Shown in pieces: positions 41,277-51,004 of a stretch of DNA of 64,000 bases (within the stretch, counting starts at the first letter, position 1; every line of letters starts with the position of its first letter). Made by a program: the position numbers and the translations under genes. The DNA comes from Pseudomonadales bacterium (GTDB lineage: Bacteria; Pseudomonadota; Gammaproteobacteria; Pseudomonadales; Porticoccaceae), in the NCBI GenBank assembly GCA_024234435.1, contig JACKOF010000002.1:372001-436000 (forward strand). Reading direction: 5' to 3'. Below the pieces are notes generated by a model. It saw nothing but the letters and a program-made list of their open reading frames with translations, did not search any database and was not told the DNA's origin.

Positions 41277-42659
41277 TTAAAAAAAGGTGAAACCAACCTG
41301 AAACAGGCGTTCTACGTCGCGAACCTTTTTCTTGTCTACAACAAAGACGATGGCATGGTCACCGCTTTGCACAACCGTATCGTGGTGGCAAATAATCACT
41401 TTTTCATCCCGCACAATTGCTGCGAGAGTAACCCCGGAAGGTGACTTGATATCTTCAATGGCCCGACCCACCACCTTTGAGCTTTTTTGATCGCCGTGGA
41501 CAACAATTTCCATTGCTTCCGCCGCGCCGCGCCGCAGAGAGTGTACGTTGACGGTGTCTCCCCGACGCACATGAGCAAGTAGCAACCCGGTGGTTGCCTG
41601 CTGGGGCGAAATGGCAATGTCAATCTCCCCTCCCTGAACAAGATTGGCGTAAACAGGGTTAGCGATTAGCGTCATGACCTTTTTGACACCCAGTCGTTTC
41701 GCCAGGAACGAAGCCATAATATTAACTTCGTCGTCATTGGTCAGCGCCAGGAAAACATCGGTATCTTCGATGTTTTCATCGAGCAGCAGCTCTCGGTCCG
41801 TCGCCGAACCGTTAAGTACCACGGTGTGATTCAGTTGTTCTGATAGTACATCACATCGTTCTTGTGAAAATTCTATTATTTTCAGGTTGTAGTTTTTCTC
41901 TAGAGCGGTAGCCAGCCGCAAACCAATATTGCCACCTCCGGCGATCATAATCCGGCGATAGGGGTTTTCCAGTCGTCGCAGTTCACCCATTACGGTGCGG
42001 ATATTTTCCCGTGCCGCGATAAAAAACACCTCATCACCTTCCTCAATAATGGTGTTGCCTTCCGGGAAGATAGGTCGGTCCTGTCGGAATATAGCCGCTA
42101 CCCGGGCATCGGCTTTTGGCAGGTGTTCGCGGATATGCCTTAGCTCCTGGCCTATCAGGGGACCACTTTTTACGGCTCGGACCGCAACCAGTTGTGCAGC
42201 ACCGTTCGCAAAATCCATTACCTGCAGCGCTCCGGGAACCTTGATCAGCCGGTAGATATATTCAGTAACTACTTGCTCCGGTGTGATCAGGACATCAACC
42301 GGTACACTCTTGTCGTTAAAAAGTTTGTCTTTGTAGGCTTTGGAGGTATAGCTGCCCGCGCGGATTCTGGCTATTTTTGTCGGTGTTCGGAACAGAGAAT
42401 AGGCTACCTGACAGGCCATCATGTTGATTTCATCGCTGTTAGTGACGGCCACCAGCATGTCGGCGTCTTCGATGCCTGCACGGACCAGCACCGTCGGGTG
42501 GCAGGCCATACCGGTAATAGTGCGAATATCCAGTCTTTCCTGGAGGGCCTGGAGCCGGGCACTACTATTGTCAATAACGGTGATATCGTTGGCTTCGCTG
42601 GCTAAATGTTCAGCAATGGTGCCACCGACTTCGCCGGCACCCACAATCACAATTTTCAT
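41277..42659 (-). CDS. trkA: Trk system regulatory subunit TrkA
   Basis: TrkA is the cytoplasmic NAD(H)/ATP-sensing gating ring of TrkH. The 460 residues contain two RCK units, each with a Rossmann motif: GAGEVGGTIAEHLA at residues 7-20 and GGGNIGLRLATALE near 240, with TrkA_C domains after each. It follows rsmB by 36 bp in the common fmt-rsmB-trkA order. Confidence 0.97.
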   Translation of the reverse strand: MKIVIVGAGEVGGTIAEHLASEANDITVIDNSSARLQALQERLDIRTITGMACHPTVLVRAGIEDADMLVAVTNSDEINMMACQVAYSLFRTPTKIARIRAGSYTSKAYKDKLFNDKSVPVDVLITPEQVVTEYIYRLIKVPGALQVMDFANGAAQLVAVRAVKSGPLIGQELRHIREHLPKADARVAAIFRQDRPIFPEGNTIIEEGDEVFFIAARENIRTVMGELRRLENPYRRIMIAGGGNIGLRLATALEKNYNLKIIEFSQERCDVLSEQLNHTVVLNGSATDRELLLDENIEDTDVFLALTNDDEVNIMASFLAKRLGVKKVMTLIANPVYANLVQGGEIDIAISPQQATTGLLLAHVRRGDTVNVHSLRRGAAEAMEIVVHGDQKSSKVVGRAIEDIKSPSGVTLAAIVRDEKVIICHHDTVVQSGDHAIVFVVDKKKVRDVERLFQVGFTFF

Positions 42660-42695
42660 TACCTTGCTCCACCTGCTTTGCAGTTGATGCTATAT

Positions 42696-43994
42696 CTACA
42701 GTTGTTTTTGCAGTTTTGCATAATAGAAACCATCGTGACCATCAGTTTGTGGCAGTAACTGCCTGCCAAATGGTGTTTTAAAACCTGCTTCGATATCGAT
42801 GCCTGAACAGATTGCGTCTTCAGTGGTGTTCAGGAACCCTTCAATGGTTGCGTCATTTTCCTCTGGCAGTGTTGAGCAAGTCGCGTACAGCAGGATGCCG
42901 CCCGGTTTTAGCAAGGTCCACAGCGAATTCAGTAGCGTCTTTTGCAGTGTTGCTAGCTTAACAATATCTGCTGGTGTGCGCAGCAGTTTGATGTCCGGGT
43001 GACGCCGAATAACGCCAGTTGCCGAGCAGGGGGCGTCGAGCAGTATACGGTCGAAGGCTTCGCCGTCCCACCATTCTTGTGTGTTTGCCGCATCGCAGGC
43101 GATAACCTGAGCTTGTAACTGGAGGCGTTCTAGGTTCTCTTCAACACGAATTAACCGTTCGGCGTCGATATCAACGGCGAGCACTGTGCCATCGTTATGC
43201 AGACATTCAAGAATATGGCAGGTTTTACCTCCCGGTGCGCAACAGGCATCCAGCACCCGCTGTCCGGCAGACAGGGATAAAAGCTGGGCAGCGAGCTGGG
43301 CAGCCTCGTCCTGTACGCTGACCATCCCTTCATCAAAACCCGGAAGTAAATGGACGTCAGTGGGTTGCTGCAACTGGATACCGTCTTCGCTGAACGGGCA
43401 GGCAGCAGCTTCGATCCGGTGATCGTTGAGTTGTTCCAGGTAACGATTGCGACTGCTTTTCAGGCGATTGACCCGCAGGGTCATCGGCGGCCGACTGTTG
43501 CTGGCTGCAATGAGAGCGTCCAGCTGCTCTGGCCAGCTGTTCTGCCAGGCGTCAAAAAGCCAGGCAGGATGTGCGGTATCAAATTCAGGCTGGCCGACCA
43601 GTTTTGAATCAAGCGCCTCCCGTTCTCTCTGAAAGCGGCGAAGGACGGCGTTGACCAGCCCTTTGGCCCACACTTTTTTCAGGCCTTTGGTGGCAGCGAC
43701 GGTTTCGCTGACGGCGGCGTGAGGCGGAATTCTCAGGTAAATCAGTTGATAAAGGCCACAGGTCAGGAGGGCTTCCAGGTCACCGTCTTTATGTTTGAAG
43801 GGTTTATCAAGCAGCTGATTCAGGTAGCAGAGTAATTTGGGTTGCCAGCGCAGGGTTCCGTAGCAGAGCTCCTGAAGCAAGCCGCGGTCCTTCTCTGGTG
43901 CTGCTGCCAGGTAGCCGGGCAGGATGCTGTTCAGTGATTCGCCATCATGCAGCACAGAACGGATAACTTTGGCGGCGGCAATCCGGACATTCAT
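42696..43994 (-). CDS. rsmB: 16S rRNA (cytosine-967-C5)-methyltransferase RsmB
   Basis: RsmB makes m5C967 in 16S rRNA. The 432 residues have an N-terminal NusB-like RNA-binding domain (to about residue 140) and a C-terminal SAM domain with DACCAPGGKTCHILE, LDAPCSATGVIRRHPD and the catalytic YATCSTLPEENDA. It overlaps the fmt stop by 4 bp. Confidence 0.97.
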   Translation of the reverse strand: MNVRIAAAKVIRSVLHDGESLNSILPGYLAAAPEKDRGLLQELCYGTLRWQPKLLCYLNQLLDKPFKHKDGDLEALLTCGLYQLIYLRIPPHAAVSETVAATKGLKKVWAKGLVNAVLRRFQREREALDSKLVGQPEFDTAHPAWLFDAWQNSWPEQLDALIAASNSRPPMTLRVNRLKSSRNRYLEQLNDHRIEAAACPFSEDGIQLQQPTDVHLLPGFDEGMVSVQDEAAQLAAQLLSLSAGQRVLDACCAPGGKTCHILECLHNDGTVLAVDIDAERLIRVEENLERLQLQAQVIACDAANTQEWWDGEAFDRILLDAPCSATGVIRRHPDIKLLRTPADIVKLATLQKTLLNSLWTLLKPGGILLYATCSTLPEENDATIEGFLNTTEDAICSGIDIEAGFKTPFGRQLLPQTDGHDGFYYAKLQKQL

Positions 43995-45016
43995 GCTGAA
44001 CAGGAGTCTTCTGAAGAGGTCACGTGAATGAAGCGGTTCCCTTGCCTGAATAACGCGGCCCGTGATTTCAGAATTTCATTGACTGGCAGGCGGTTTTTGC
44101 CGGATAACTGCATTTCGGTAATCCGATAGCTGTAATCGGCACAGGCTACCTCTATGCCGTTGTCGTCAGTGTTGATAATGGTTCCCGCAGGTAGCGAGCT
44201 GTCATTTTGAGTGGGCTCGCCGGACCAAATCCGGATTCTCTCTTTATGGCCGGTCTGGTCCTGCCCCTCTGTTGTTGAAGCAATTTCCGTATATGCCACC
44301 GGAACTGGATTAAAGGCGCGAACTTTTCGGTCAATCTGCCCGGCACTTTGTTGCCAGTTGATCAGGGCTTCCTGTTTGCTGATCTTGGGAGCGTAATTGC
44401 TGAGGGAGTCTTCCTGCTTTTCGGCTACCGCTCGCCCTTCTGCGAGTTCTTTCAATGCGATATGGAGTGCATCTGGCCCGATGGCGGCCAGTCGATCATG
44501 TAATGAAGCACTTGTTTCTTTTGGATGTATAGTGACGTGAGCGCTCACCAACATATCGCCGGTGTCCAGTCCCTCATCCATTTGCATAATGGTGATCCCG
44601 GTTTCCGGGTCGCCGGCTTCAATTGCTCTTTGAATTGGTGCGGCTCCCCGCCAACGCGGCAATAAAGACCCGTGTACGTTGATGCAGCCAAGCCTTGGTG
44701 TGTCGAGAATGGTTTTGGGAAGCAGTAATCCATAGGCGACCACCACCATGATATCGGCGTTGAACTCGGCTAATTGTTGTTGTGCTTCGCTGGATTTCAA
44801 ACTGGCGGGTTGCAGTACCGGTAAGTCGTGTTGCTGGGCAAGCAGTTTGACCGGGGAGGGCGTGAGTTTTTTGCCCCTGCCTGCAGGCCTGTCTGGCTGG
44901 GTATAGACGGCTACCACCTTGTGGCCGGTTTGTTCGAGAATGCCGCGCAAATGGATGGCGGCAAACTCCGGCGTGCCGGCAAAGACAATGCGAAGCCTGT
45001 CAGAAGAGATTGTCAT
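43991..45016 (-). CDS. fmt: Methionyl-tRNA formyltransferase
   Basis: Fmt formylates initiator Met-tRNA. Its 341 residues are somewhat longer than the E. coli protein. They show IVFAGTPEFAAIHLRGI, the active-site segment NVHGSLLPRWRGAAPIQRAI, and DTGDMLVSAHV; the C-terminal domain binds tRNA. It is 21 bp after def and overlaps rsmB. Confidence 0.97.
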   Translation of the reverse strand: MTISSDRLRIVFAGTPEFAAIHLRGILEQTGHKVVAVYTQPDRPAGRGKKLTPSPVKLLAQQHDLPVLQPASLKSSEAQQQLAEFNADIMVVVAYGLLLPKTILDTPRLGCINVHGSLLPRWRGAAPIQRAIEAGDPETGITIMQMDEGLDTGDMLVSAHVTIHPKETSASLHDRLAAIGPDALHIALKELAEGRAVAEKQEDSLSNYAPKISKQEALINWQQSAGQIDRKVRAFNPVPVAYTEIASTTEGQDQTGHKERIRIWSGEPTQNDSSLPAGTIINTDDNGIEVACADYSYRITEMQLSGKNRLPVNEILKSRAALFRQGNRFIHVTSSEDSCSA

Positions 45017-45037
45017 GTTATTGTCCGGTTGCGGCTG

Positions 45038-45544
45038 TTATGCTTGGCGACGATGGAGTTTTTCGAGCTTCTTACGAATCCGGTCCCGCTTGATGCTGGA
45101 GAGATAATCCACGAACAGTTTGCCGTTCAGGTGATCCAGTTCGTGCTGAATGCAGACGGCCATTAGCCCGTCTGGTTCCAGGGTAAATGGCTCACCATGT
45201 TCATTGAGGGCCGTGACACGGATATGGTCAGGTCGGTCAACAGCGTCATAGAAACCGGGCACGGACAGACAACCTTCTTCATGACTGCGCTTCCCCTCTC
45301 CCAAAACTTCCACTTCAGGGTTGATCAGCACCAGGGGGGCGCTTTGGTTGTCAGACAAATCCATTACGACAACCCGCTCATGCACATCTACTTGGGTTGC
45401 GGCGAGACCAATGCCCGGTGCCGCATACATGGTCTCCAGCATGTCATTGACCAGCATTTTGATGCGTTCATCTACCGCTAATACCGGGCTGGCAACGGTT
45501 CTCAGGCGTTGATCGGGAAATTCAAGTATGTTCAATATGGCCAT
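45038..45544 (-). CDS. def: Peptide deformylase
   Basis: Def removes the N-formyl group from nascent proteins. The 168 residues contain all three metal-site motifs: GIGLAATQ, EEGCLSVPG and QHELDHLNG. The def-fmt-rsmB-trkA-trkH set is on one strand with short gaps or overlaps and is probably one operon. Confidence 0.98.
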   Translation of the reverse strand: MAILNILEFPDQRLRTVASPVLAVDERIKMLVNDMLETMYAAPGIGLAATQVDVHERVVVMDLSDNQSAPLVLINPEVEVLGEGKRSHEEGCLSVPGFYDAVDRPDHIRVTALNEHGEPFTLEPDGLMAVCIQHELDHLNGKLFVDYLSSIKRDRIRKKLEKLHRRQA

Positions 45545-45698
45545 AATGTTTGTGACGAGCTTCTAGCAATAAGCGGCAAACCGCTGTTAACATTAGATTT
45601 ATCTGGGAGTTTTAGGCAATAATGCACGTCGGGGTGTAATTAATGCTCTATGGGGTGGAAGTATACACCATCGGAAATCAGCACACAGGACGGCCAAA

Positions 45699-46730
45699 AT
45701 GAAAAAAGTACTGCTGGCGCTACTCGGAATCTGGGTTGGCATATGGGGTTTTGCCGCAGCGGTTACCGCTGCAGATGAGCACTTTAATGACAATATTCCC
45801 GACAAGTACACCGTGAAACGCGGTGATACACTCTGGGATATTTCCGATTTCTTTTTAAAGACGCCCTGGTTGTGGCCGGAAATCTGGTACGTTAACCCGC
45901 AAATTCGCAACCCCCACTTGATTTATCCCGGTGATATTATCAGTCTGGTCTATATTGACGGTAAGCCCCGCCTGATGTTGCAGCGCGGTGATCGGGTAGT
46001 GAAGCTGAATCCGCAGATTCGTGAACTTCCCCATGCCGAAGCGATTGACGCCATTCCGTTGAGCACCGTTAATAACTTCCTGTCACGTAATCGTGTGGTG
46101 GAGAAGGGTGAGCTGGAAGCGGCACCCTATGTTGTTGCCGGCAATGAAAAACGCTTGATTAGCGGCAAAGGCGATCAGTTTTATGCCCGCGGTGAATTCG
46201 ATAGAACCCCGAGTTATGGCATCTATCGCAAGGGGAATCCTTATATTGACCCCGAGTCTGGCGAATTACTGGGTATCCGGGCGCAGGATATCGGCTCGGC
46301 AAAGCTGCAAACAGTTGATGGTGATATAGCCACCTTGCAGGCCACCCGCACAGTAGAAGAAATACGCGTGGGTGAGCGCCTGCTGCCTCATGAAGAGCGC
46401 CGTATCGACTCAACCTTTTACCCCAGCTCGCCAGAAGAGACACTTGAAGGCGTTATTATGACGGTTGAGGGCGGGATATCGCAGGTAGGCCATCTCGACG
46501 TGGTTGCCATTAACAAGGGTGAGCGTGATGGTTTGGTTGTTGGCAACATGTTGGCCATTTATAAACGTGGTGAGACGGTTGTCGATCGTGTGGCGAAAGA
46601 AAAGGTCGTACTGCCAGCAGAGCGCGCAGGTTTGGTGATGGTTTTTCGTACATTTGAAAAAATGAGTTTCGGTTTGGTGTTGCGTGCCAAGCGGCCACTG
46701 GCGGTGAACGATATTGTTCGCAATCCGTAA
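45699..46730 (+). CDS. LysM domain protein, exported
   Basis: 343 residues with a signal peptide (MKKVLLALLGIWVGIWGFAA ending near TAA) and one N-terminal LysM domain (KYTVKRGDTLWDISDFFL...NPQIRNPHLIYPGDII), which binds peptidoglycan. The rest (about 120-343) is a beta-rich region of unknown role. Divergent from def and upstream of dprA, this is the usual location of such a gene in gammaproteobacteria. A strong terminator follows. Confidence 0.92.
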   Translation: MKKVLLALLGIWVGIWGFAAAVTAADEHFNDNIPDKYTVKRGDTLWDISDFFLKTPWLWPEIWYVNPQIRNPHLIYPGDIISLVYIDGKPRLMLQRGDRVVKLNPQIRELPHAEAIDAIPLSTVNNFLSRNRVVEKGELEAAPYVVAGNEKRLISGKGDQFYARGEFDRTPSYGIYRKGNPYIDPESGELLGIRAQDIGSAKLQTVDGDIATLQATRTVEEIRVGERLLPHEERRIDSTFYPSSPEETLEGVIMTVEGGISQVGHLDVVAINKGERDGLVVGNMLAIYKRGETVVDRVAKEKVVLPAERAGLVMVFRTFEKMSFGLVLRAKRPLAVNDIVRNP

Positions 46731-46753
46731 CAGGTTCTAGCATTGCATAAAAA

Positions 46754-46779
46754 ACGCCGACGTTACGTCGGCGTTTTTT
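46754..46779 (+). terminator. Rho-independent terminator after the LysM gene
   Basis: ACGCCGACG and CGTCGGCGT form a perfect 9-bp stem with a 3-nt loop and six T residues, 24 bp after the stop. Confidence 0.93.
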
Positions 46780-46837
46780 ATTTCGGGTCGCCAGGCAAGA
46801 AAACTTTTTAGCAGAAATCTGTTCAAGGAGGAGCAGA

Positions 46838-47938
46838 ATGAACAGGGAGAGTTCAAGCGTTATGGTGATGCAGTCAATAAAAGCACTGTCACCTACTGAT
46901 CTGTTGTCGTTATACCGAAAGTTTGGATCATTTTCGGCGGCGCTGTCGGCTGACCGGCAGGCATTAGCTGACATCTTGTGTGGTAAGGCGCTGGAGTCTG
47001 TTTTGCGCTATCAGGAATACCCCGGAGGGCACCTCGCGGAGGCTGACAAAATCCATGATTGGTGTTGCAACAACACGATCAATTTGGTGCCACTGGGTTG
47101 TGATCACTATCCACCCCTTCTCAAGGAGATTTCCCGTCCGCCCCCGCTGTTGTTTGTTAAGGGCGATCCGGCTGTTCTGGCGTTACCCCAAATAGCGTTG
47201 GTAGGTAGCCGAAATGCAAGCGCTACCGGCATCAATAATGCTGAACAGTTTTCGCAAATGCTGGCTGCGAATGGCTTTGTGGTTACCAGTGGTATGGCGT
47301 TAGGCATTGACGGCGCAGCACATCGGGGTGCCATGGAACAGGGCAAAACGGTTGCCGTTGTCGGTACAGGGTTGGATATTTGTTACCCGCGCCGGCACAG
47401 TGAACTCCAGGAAAAAATTGTTGAAAACGGGGGTGCAGTAATCAGCGAATTTTATCCGGGCACCCCGCCGGTTGCGCGAAACTTTCCCCGTCGGAACCGA
47501 ATCATCAGCGGTATGAGTGTCGGCGTGCTGGTCGTTGAAGCCGCCTTGAAAAGCGGGTCTCTAATTACGGCACGCTTGGCAATGGAGGAAAACCGTGAAG
47601 TTTTTGCCATTCCCAGCACGCTTCACAACCCGCTTGGGAAGGGTTGTCATCAGCTGATTAAGCAGGGTGCTACACTAGTGGAGACGGCTGCCGATATTGT
47701 TGAGCATCTGGGAAGTATACTCAGCTATCTGACGCCCAGTGATGATAGCGGGTGTCCCTCGCCACTGGCAGCCGATCAGCAGTTGCTGCTCGACGCAATG
47801 GGGTTTGATACGGTTGATAGCGACTGGCTGGTGAATAAAACCGGTTTATCGGTGACTGTGTTGAATCAGCAATTGCTTGCCCTGGAATTGGCGGGTGTTA
47901 TCGAAAAACGCGGAGGGTACTTTATCCGGGTTCGGTAA
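46838..47938 (+). CDS. dprA: DNA-processing protein DprA
   Basis: DprA binds incoming single-stranded DNA and loads RecA in natural transformation. The 366 residues show the Rossmann-like core (IALVGSRNASATGINNAEQF, SGMALGIDGAAHRGAM, FPRRNRIISGMSVGVLVVEA, ALKSGSLITARLAMEENREV) and a C-terminal winged-helix domain. A strong GGAGGAG ribosome-binding site fixes the start at 46838. Confidence 0.95.
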   Translation: MNRESSSVMVMQSIKALSPTDLLSLYRKFGSFSAALSADRQALADILCGKALESVLRYQEYPGGHLAEADKIHDWCCNNTINLVPLGCDHYPPLLKEISRPPPLLFVKGDPAVLALPQIALVGSRNASATGINNAEQFSQMLAANGFVVTSGMALGIDGAAHRGAMEQGKTVAVVGTGLDICYPRRHSELQEKIVENGGAVISEFYPGTPPVARNFPRRNRIISGMSVGVLVVEAALKSGSLITARLAMEENREVFAIPSTLHNPLGKGCHQLIKQGATLVETAADIVEHLGSILSYLTPSDDSGCPSPLAADQQLLLDAMGFDTVDSDWLVNKTGLSVTVLNQQLLALELAGVIEKRGGYFIRVR

Positions 47939-48001
47939 CTATTGCGAAACGGTTTTTGATAAGGTAGCCTGCGCGGTTTTCCAGATTTAAGGTGTGAAAA
48001 T

Positions 48002-48505
48002 ATGAGTAAGCCTTTTGTTGCCATTCTGATGGGTTCCGATTCAGACTTGCCTGTTATGGAAGCCTGTTTTGATATTCTCAACAAGCTTGGGGTTCCTTTC
48101 GAGGCAAAGATCTCTTCTGCCCACCGGACCCCGGAAGCCACTCACCACTATGTGAAAGATGCCGACAGCCGTGGTTGTGCAGCGTTTATTTGCGCGGCAG
48201 GCATGGCCGCCCATTTGGCTGGAGCAGTGTCAGCCAATACACTGAAGCCGGTGATCGGCGTGCCAATCAACTCATCGCTGGATGGCCTCGATGCACTGCT
48301 TTCCACGGTACAAATGCCAGGCGGCATTCCAGTTGCTACTGTGGCGATTGGCAAGGCCGGTGCAAAAAATGCGGCATATCTGGCGGCGCAGATTATCGGT
48401 GTTGCCGATGCAGAGCTGCATGCCCGGTTGGTTGAAGAGCGTGTGGCCAATGCAGCGGCAGTTGTTGCTAAAGATGCCGCGCTACAAGAACAGCTAGGAA
48501 ACTAG
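48002..48505 (+). CDS. purE: 5-(carboxyamino)imidazole ribonucleotide mutase / AIR carboxylase PurE
   Basis: PurE forms CAIR in purine synthesis. The 167 residues contain GSDSDLPVM and SAHRTPE. The segment CAAGMAAHLAGAVSANT with PINSSLDGLDALL resembles class II PurE, which carboxylates AIR directly without PurK. In agreement, no purK follows it here. The class assignment is inference. Confidence 0.93.
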   Translation: MSKPFVAILMGSDSDLPVMEACFDILNKLGVPFEAKISSAHRTPEATHHYVKDADSRGCAAFICAAGMAAHLAGAVSANTLKPVIGVPINSSLDGLDALLSTVQMPGGIPVATVAIGKAGAKNAAYLAAQIIGVADAELHARLVEERVANAAAVVAKDAALQEQLGN

Positions 48506-48513
48506 CTATCAGC

Positions 48514-49110
48514 TTGAAACCTCTGGCGGAGAACGCCTTGAATTTCTGGGAGCATCACCACCGCGTTCAACTTGCTGCGCAGGCTTTACGCGCGGGTGCG
48601 GTGGTGGGCTATCCAACAGAAGCGGTTTGGGGGTTGGGTTGTGACCCCTTCTGTTTGTCCGCGGTGGCGCGCATTCTGGCAATGAAACGCCGCGATGCCA
48701 GTATGGGGCTGATATTAATCGCCGCTTCGGTTTCTCAGCTGGAACCTTTTCTGAAAGGTTTGACAGAGAGTCAGCGACTTCAGTTGGCAGCAAGCTGGCC
48801 TGGTCCCAATACCTGGCTGATTCCGGATAACGGCACTGCTCCTGGCTGGATTACCGGTGGCCGCTCTACTTTGGCGGTACGTGTGACAGATCACCCTCTG
48901 GCTGCAGCTCTTTGCAAGGCATTTGGTGGGCCGCTGGTTTCTACATCGGCAAACCCTCATGGTTTGCCCCCGGCCAAATCCGCACTCAAGCTCAAAAGTT
49001 ATTTTCGTGGTAGTGTTGATGACCTTTTGCCGGGACAAGTGGGGTCTGCGGCAAAACCGACCCGTATCCGAGATCTTATAACCGGTGACACAATTCGCCC
49101 CGGTGCTTGA
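48514..49110 (+). CDS. tsaC: Threonylcarbamoyl-AMP synthase TsaC (YrdC/Sua5 family)
   Basis: TsaC makes threonylcarbamoyl-AMP for the t6A modification of tRNA. The 198 residues have AGAVVGYPTEAVWGLGCDP, ILAMKRRDASMGLILIAAS, LAVRVTDHPLAAALC and PLVSTSANPHGLPP. The start is a TTG at 48514, 8 bp after purE; there is no ATG before the conserved core. The order tsaC-hemF-aroE is typical. Confidence 0.95.
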   Translation: MKPLAENALNFWEHHHRVQLAAQALRAGAVVGYPTEAVWGLGCDPFCLSAVARILAMKRRDASMGLILIAASVSQLEPFLKGLTESQRLQLAASWPGPNTWLIPDNGTAPGWITGGRSTLAVRVTDHPLAAALCKAFGGPLVSTSANPHGLPPAKSALKLKSYFRGSVDDLLPGQVGSAAKPTRIRDLITGDTIRPGA

Positions 49111-49122
49111 AAAGGCAAAATC

Positions 49123-50025
49123 ATGGTTGATAAGCAGGCAGTGAAAACCTATTTGACAGGTTTGCAGGATCGTATTTGCGAAGACCTCCAGGCGCTGGAG
49201 CCGCACGCGAGTTTTCAGCAAGACAGCTGGCAGCGAGAAGAAGGTGGTGGCGGTCGTAGCAGAGTCATTGCCGATGGCAAAGTATTTGAGAAAGGCGGTG
49301 TTAATTTCTCTCATGTCCACGGTAAGCAGTTGCCACCTTCTGCAACGGCAGCCAGACCTGAATTGGCGGGTCGCTCCTTTGAGGCCATGGGGGTGTCGCT
49401 GGTGATTCATCCTCAAAACCCCTATGTGCCAACCTCCCACGCCAATGTCCGGTTTTTTATCGCGGAAAAAGAGGGCGGAGATCCCGTGTGGTGGTTTGGG
49501 GGGGGGTATGACCTGACGCCTTATTACGGCAATGAAGAAGATTGTCGTGCCTGGCACCAGACAGCCAAATCAGCCTGTGAGCCTTTTGGTGAAGAGGTTT
49601 ACCCCCGTTTCAAGACATGGTGTGATGAATATTTTTACCTCAAGCATCGCGACGAACCCCGTGGCGTCGGTGGCCTTTTTTTCGATGATTTCAATGAGCC
49701 GGGTTTTGAGCAAAGCTTTGCTCTGATGCGTTCTGTGGGAGACAGCTACAGTAAAGCCTATGTGCCCATTGTTGAGCGCAGGGCCGATTGTGCTTATGGT
49801 GAACGGGAACGCCAGTTTCAGCTTTATCGACGAGGGCGCTATGTCGAATTTAATCTGGTTTATGATCGGGGGACGCTGTTTGGTCTGCAAACGGGCGGGC
49901 GTACGGAGTCCATACTGATGTCACTGCCGCCACTGGTGAGCTGGAAATACGACTGGCAACCGCAGCCGGGTTCCCCGGAGTCTGCCTTATACACCGATTT
50001 TTTGACCAGTCGTGATTGGGCGTAA
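49123..50025 (+). CDS. hemF: Oxygen-dependent coproporphyrinogen III oxidase
   Basis: HemF carries out the aerobic oxidative decarboxylation of coproporphyrinogen III in heme synthesis. The 300 residues match the family: QREEGGGGRSRVIADGKVFE, PQNPYVPTSHANVRFF, WWFGGGYDLTPYYGNEED, RGVGGLFFDDFN and QLYRRGRYVEFNLVYDRGT. Heme demand in this region is consistent with the aa3 oxidase genes downstream. Confidence 0.98.
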   Translation: MVDKQAVKTYLTGLQDRICEDLQALEPHASFQQDSWQREEGGGGRSRVIADGKVFEKGGVNFSHVHGKQLPPSATAARPELAGRSFEAMGVSLVIHPQNPYVPTSHANVRFFIAEKEGGDPVWWFGGGYDLTPYYGNEEDCRAWHQTAKSACEPFGEEVYPRFKTWCDEYFYLKHRDEPRGVGGLFFDDFNEPGFEQSFALMRSVGDSYSKAYVPIVERRADCAYGERERQFQLYRRGRYVEFNLVYDRGTLFGLQTGGRTESILMSLPPLVSWKYDWQPQPGSPESALYTDFLTSRDWA

Positions 50026-50086
50026 TGTTGCCACTTGACTGTACGCTGCTTAATACCGACATGAAGGACAAAACCAGGCGATACTT

Positions 50087-50917
50087 ATGACTGATCAATA
50101 TGCCGTGTTTGGCAATCCTGTAGCACAAAGTAAATCGCCAACAATTCACAAGATGTTCGCCGGTCAAACCGGTGAAGATCTGCATTACAGCAAACAACAG
50201 GTGGTGCCAGGCAGATTTGAAGAAGCTGCCGATGTGTTTTTTGCTGCGGGCGGTAAGGGTCTGAACATTACGGTGCCGTTCAAACAGGATGCTTATCGCT
50301 ATGCAGCCAGGCTGACAGCGCGGGCTCGCCGTGCGGGGGCGGTTAACACGCTGACAATGCGTGAAGGAGTAGTACAGGGGGATACAACGGATGGTGTCGG
50401 CATGATTCGGGATATCACCAAGAATTTGTGCTGGCCCATTACTGGCCAGCGGGTGCTGATTCTGGGAGCAGGCGGTGCTGTGCGAGGTGTACTGGAGCCT
50501 CTGCTGGAAGAAGCTCCCCAGCATGTGGTGATCGCCAACCGTACCCTCGAAAAAGCGATGCAACTGTCAAAAGCGTTTGCCGAAATGGGTTATCTGCTGG
50601 GTTGTGATCTGGATATGCTGTCTGGTCAGCAGTTTGACCTGATTATTAATGGGACCAGCGCCAGCCTGCAGGGTGAACTGCCACCCCTTCCGGATGACTT
50701 GTTAGCCGCCGGGGGGCGTGTGTACGACATGATGTACGCTGCCGAGCCGACAGTTTTTATGCGGTGGGCACAGCAGCGGGGTGCTGCGGAAGTTGCCGAT
50801 GGGTTGGGCATGCTGGTCGAGCAGGCGGCTGAATCTTTTTCCATCTGGCGTGGGGTGCAGCCGGAGACCCGGCCTGTCATTGCCGCTATTCGGCAAGAGT
50901 TGGTCACAGGCGGTTAG
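50087..50917 (+). CDS. aroE: Shikimate dehydrogenase
   Basis: AroE reduces 3-dehydroshikimate with NADPH. The 276 residues show the substrate site NPVAQSKSPTIHKMFA, LNITVPFKQDAYRYA with the catalytic Lys, DGVGMIRDI, the NADP motif ILGAGGAVRGVLEPLL and VIANRTLEKA. Confidence 0.98.
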   Translation: MTDQYAVFGNPVAQSKSPTIHKMFAGQTGEDLHYSKQQVVPGRFEEAADVFFAAGGKGLNITVPFKQDAYRYAARLTARARRAGAVNTLTMREGVVQGDTTDGVGMIRDITKNLCWPITGQRVLILGAGGAVRGVLEPLLEEAPQHVVIANRTLEKAMQLSKAFAEMGYLLGCDLDMLSGQQFDLIINGTSASLQGELPPLPDDLLAAGGRVYDMMYAAEPTVFMRWAQQRGAAEVADGLGMLVEQAAESFSIWRGVQPETRPVIAAIRQELVTGG

Positions 50918-51004
50918 CGTTTGCGGAATAGGTTGGCGGGTTGTTTCTGACACCTGATCCGTTACAGTGTCGCCTGTATTTCCCACTTTTCAAGGACTGA
51001 ATGT

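Noticed and set aside
48715..49557. Minus-strand open frame of 280 codons over tsaC and hemF.
   Set aside because: It spans two confident genes on the other strand and shows no protein family pattern.
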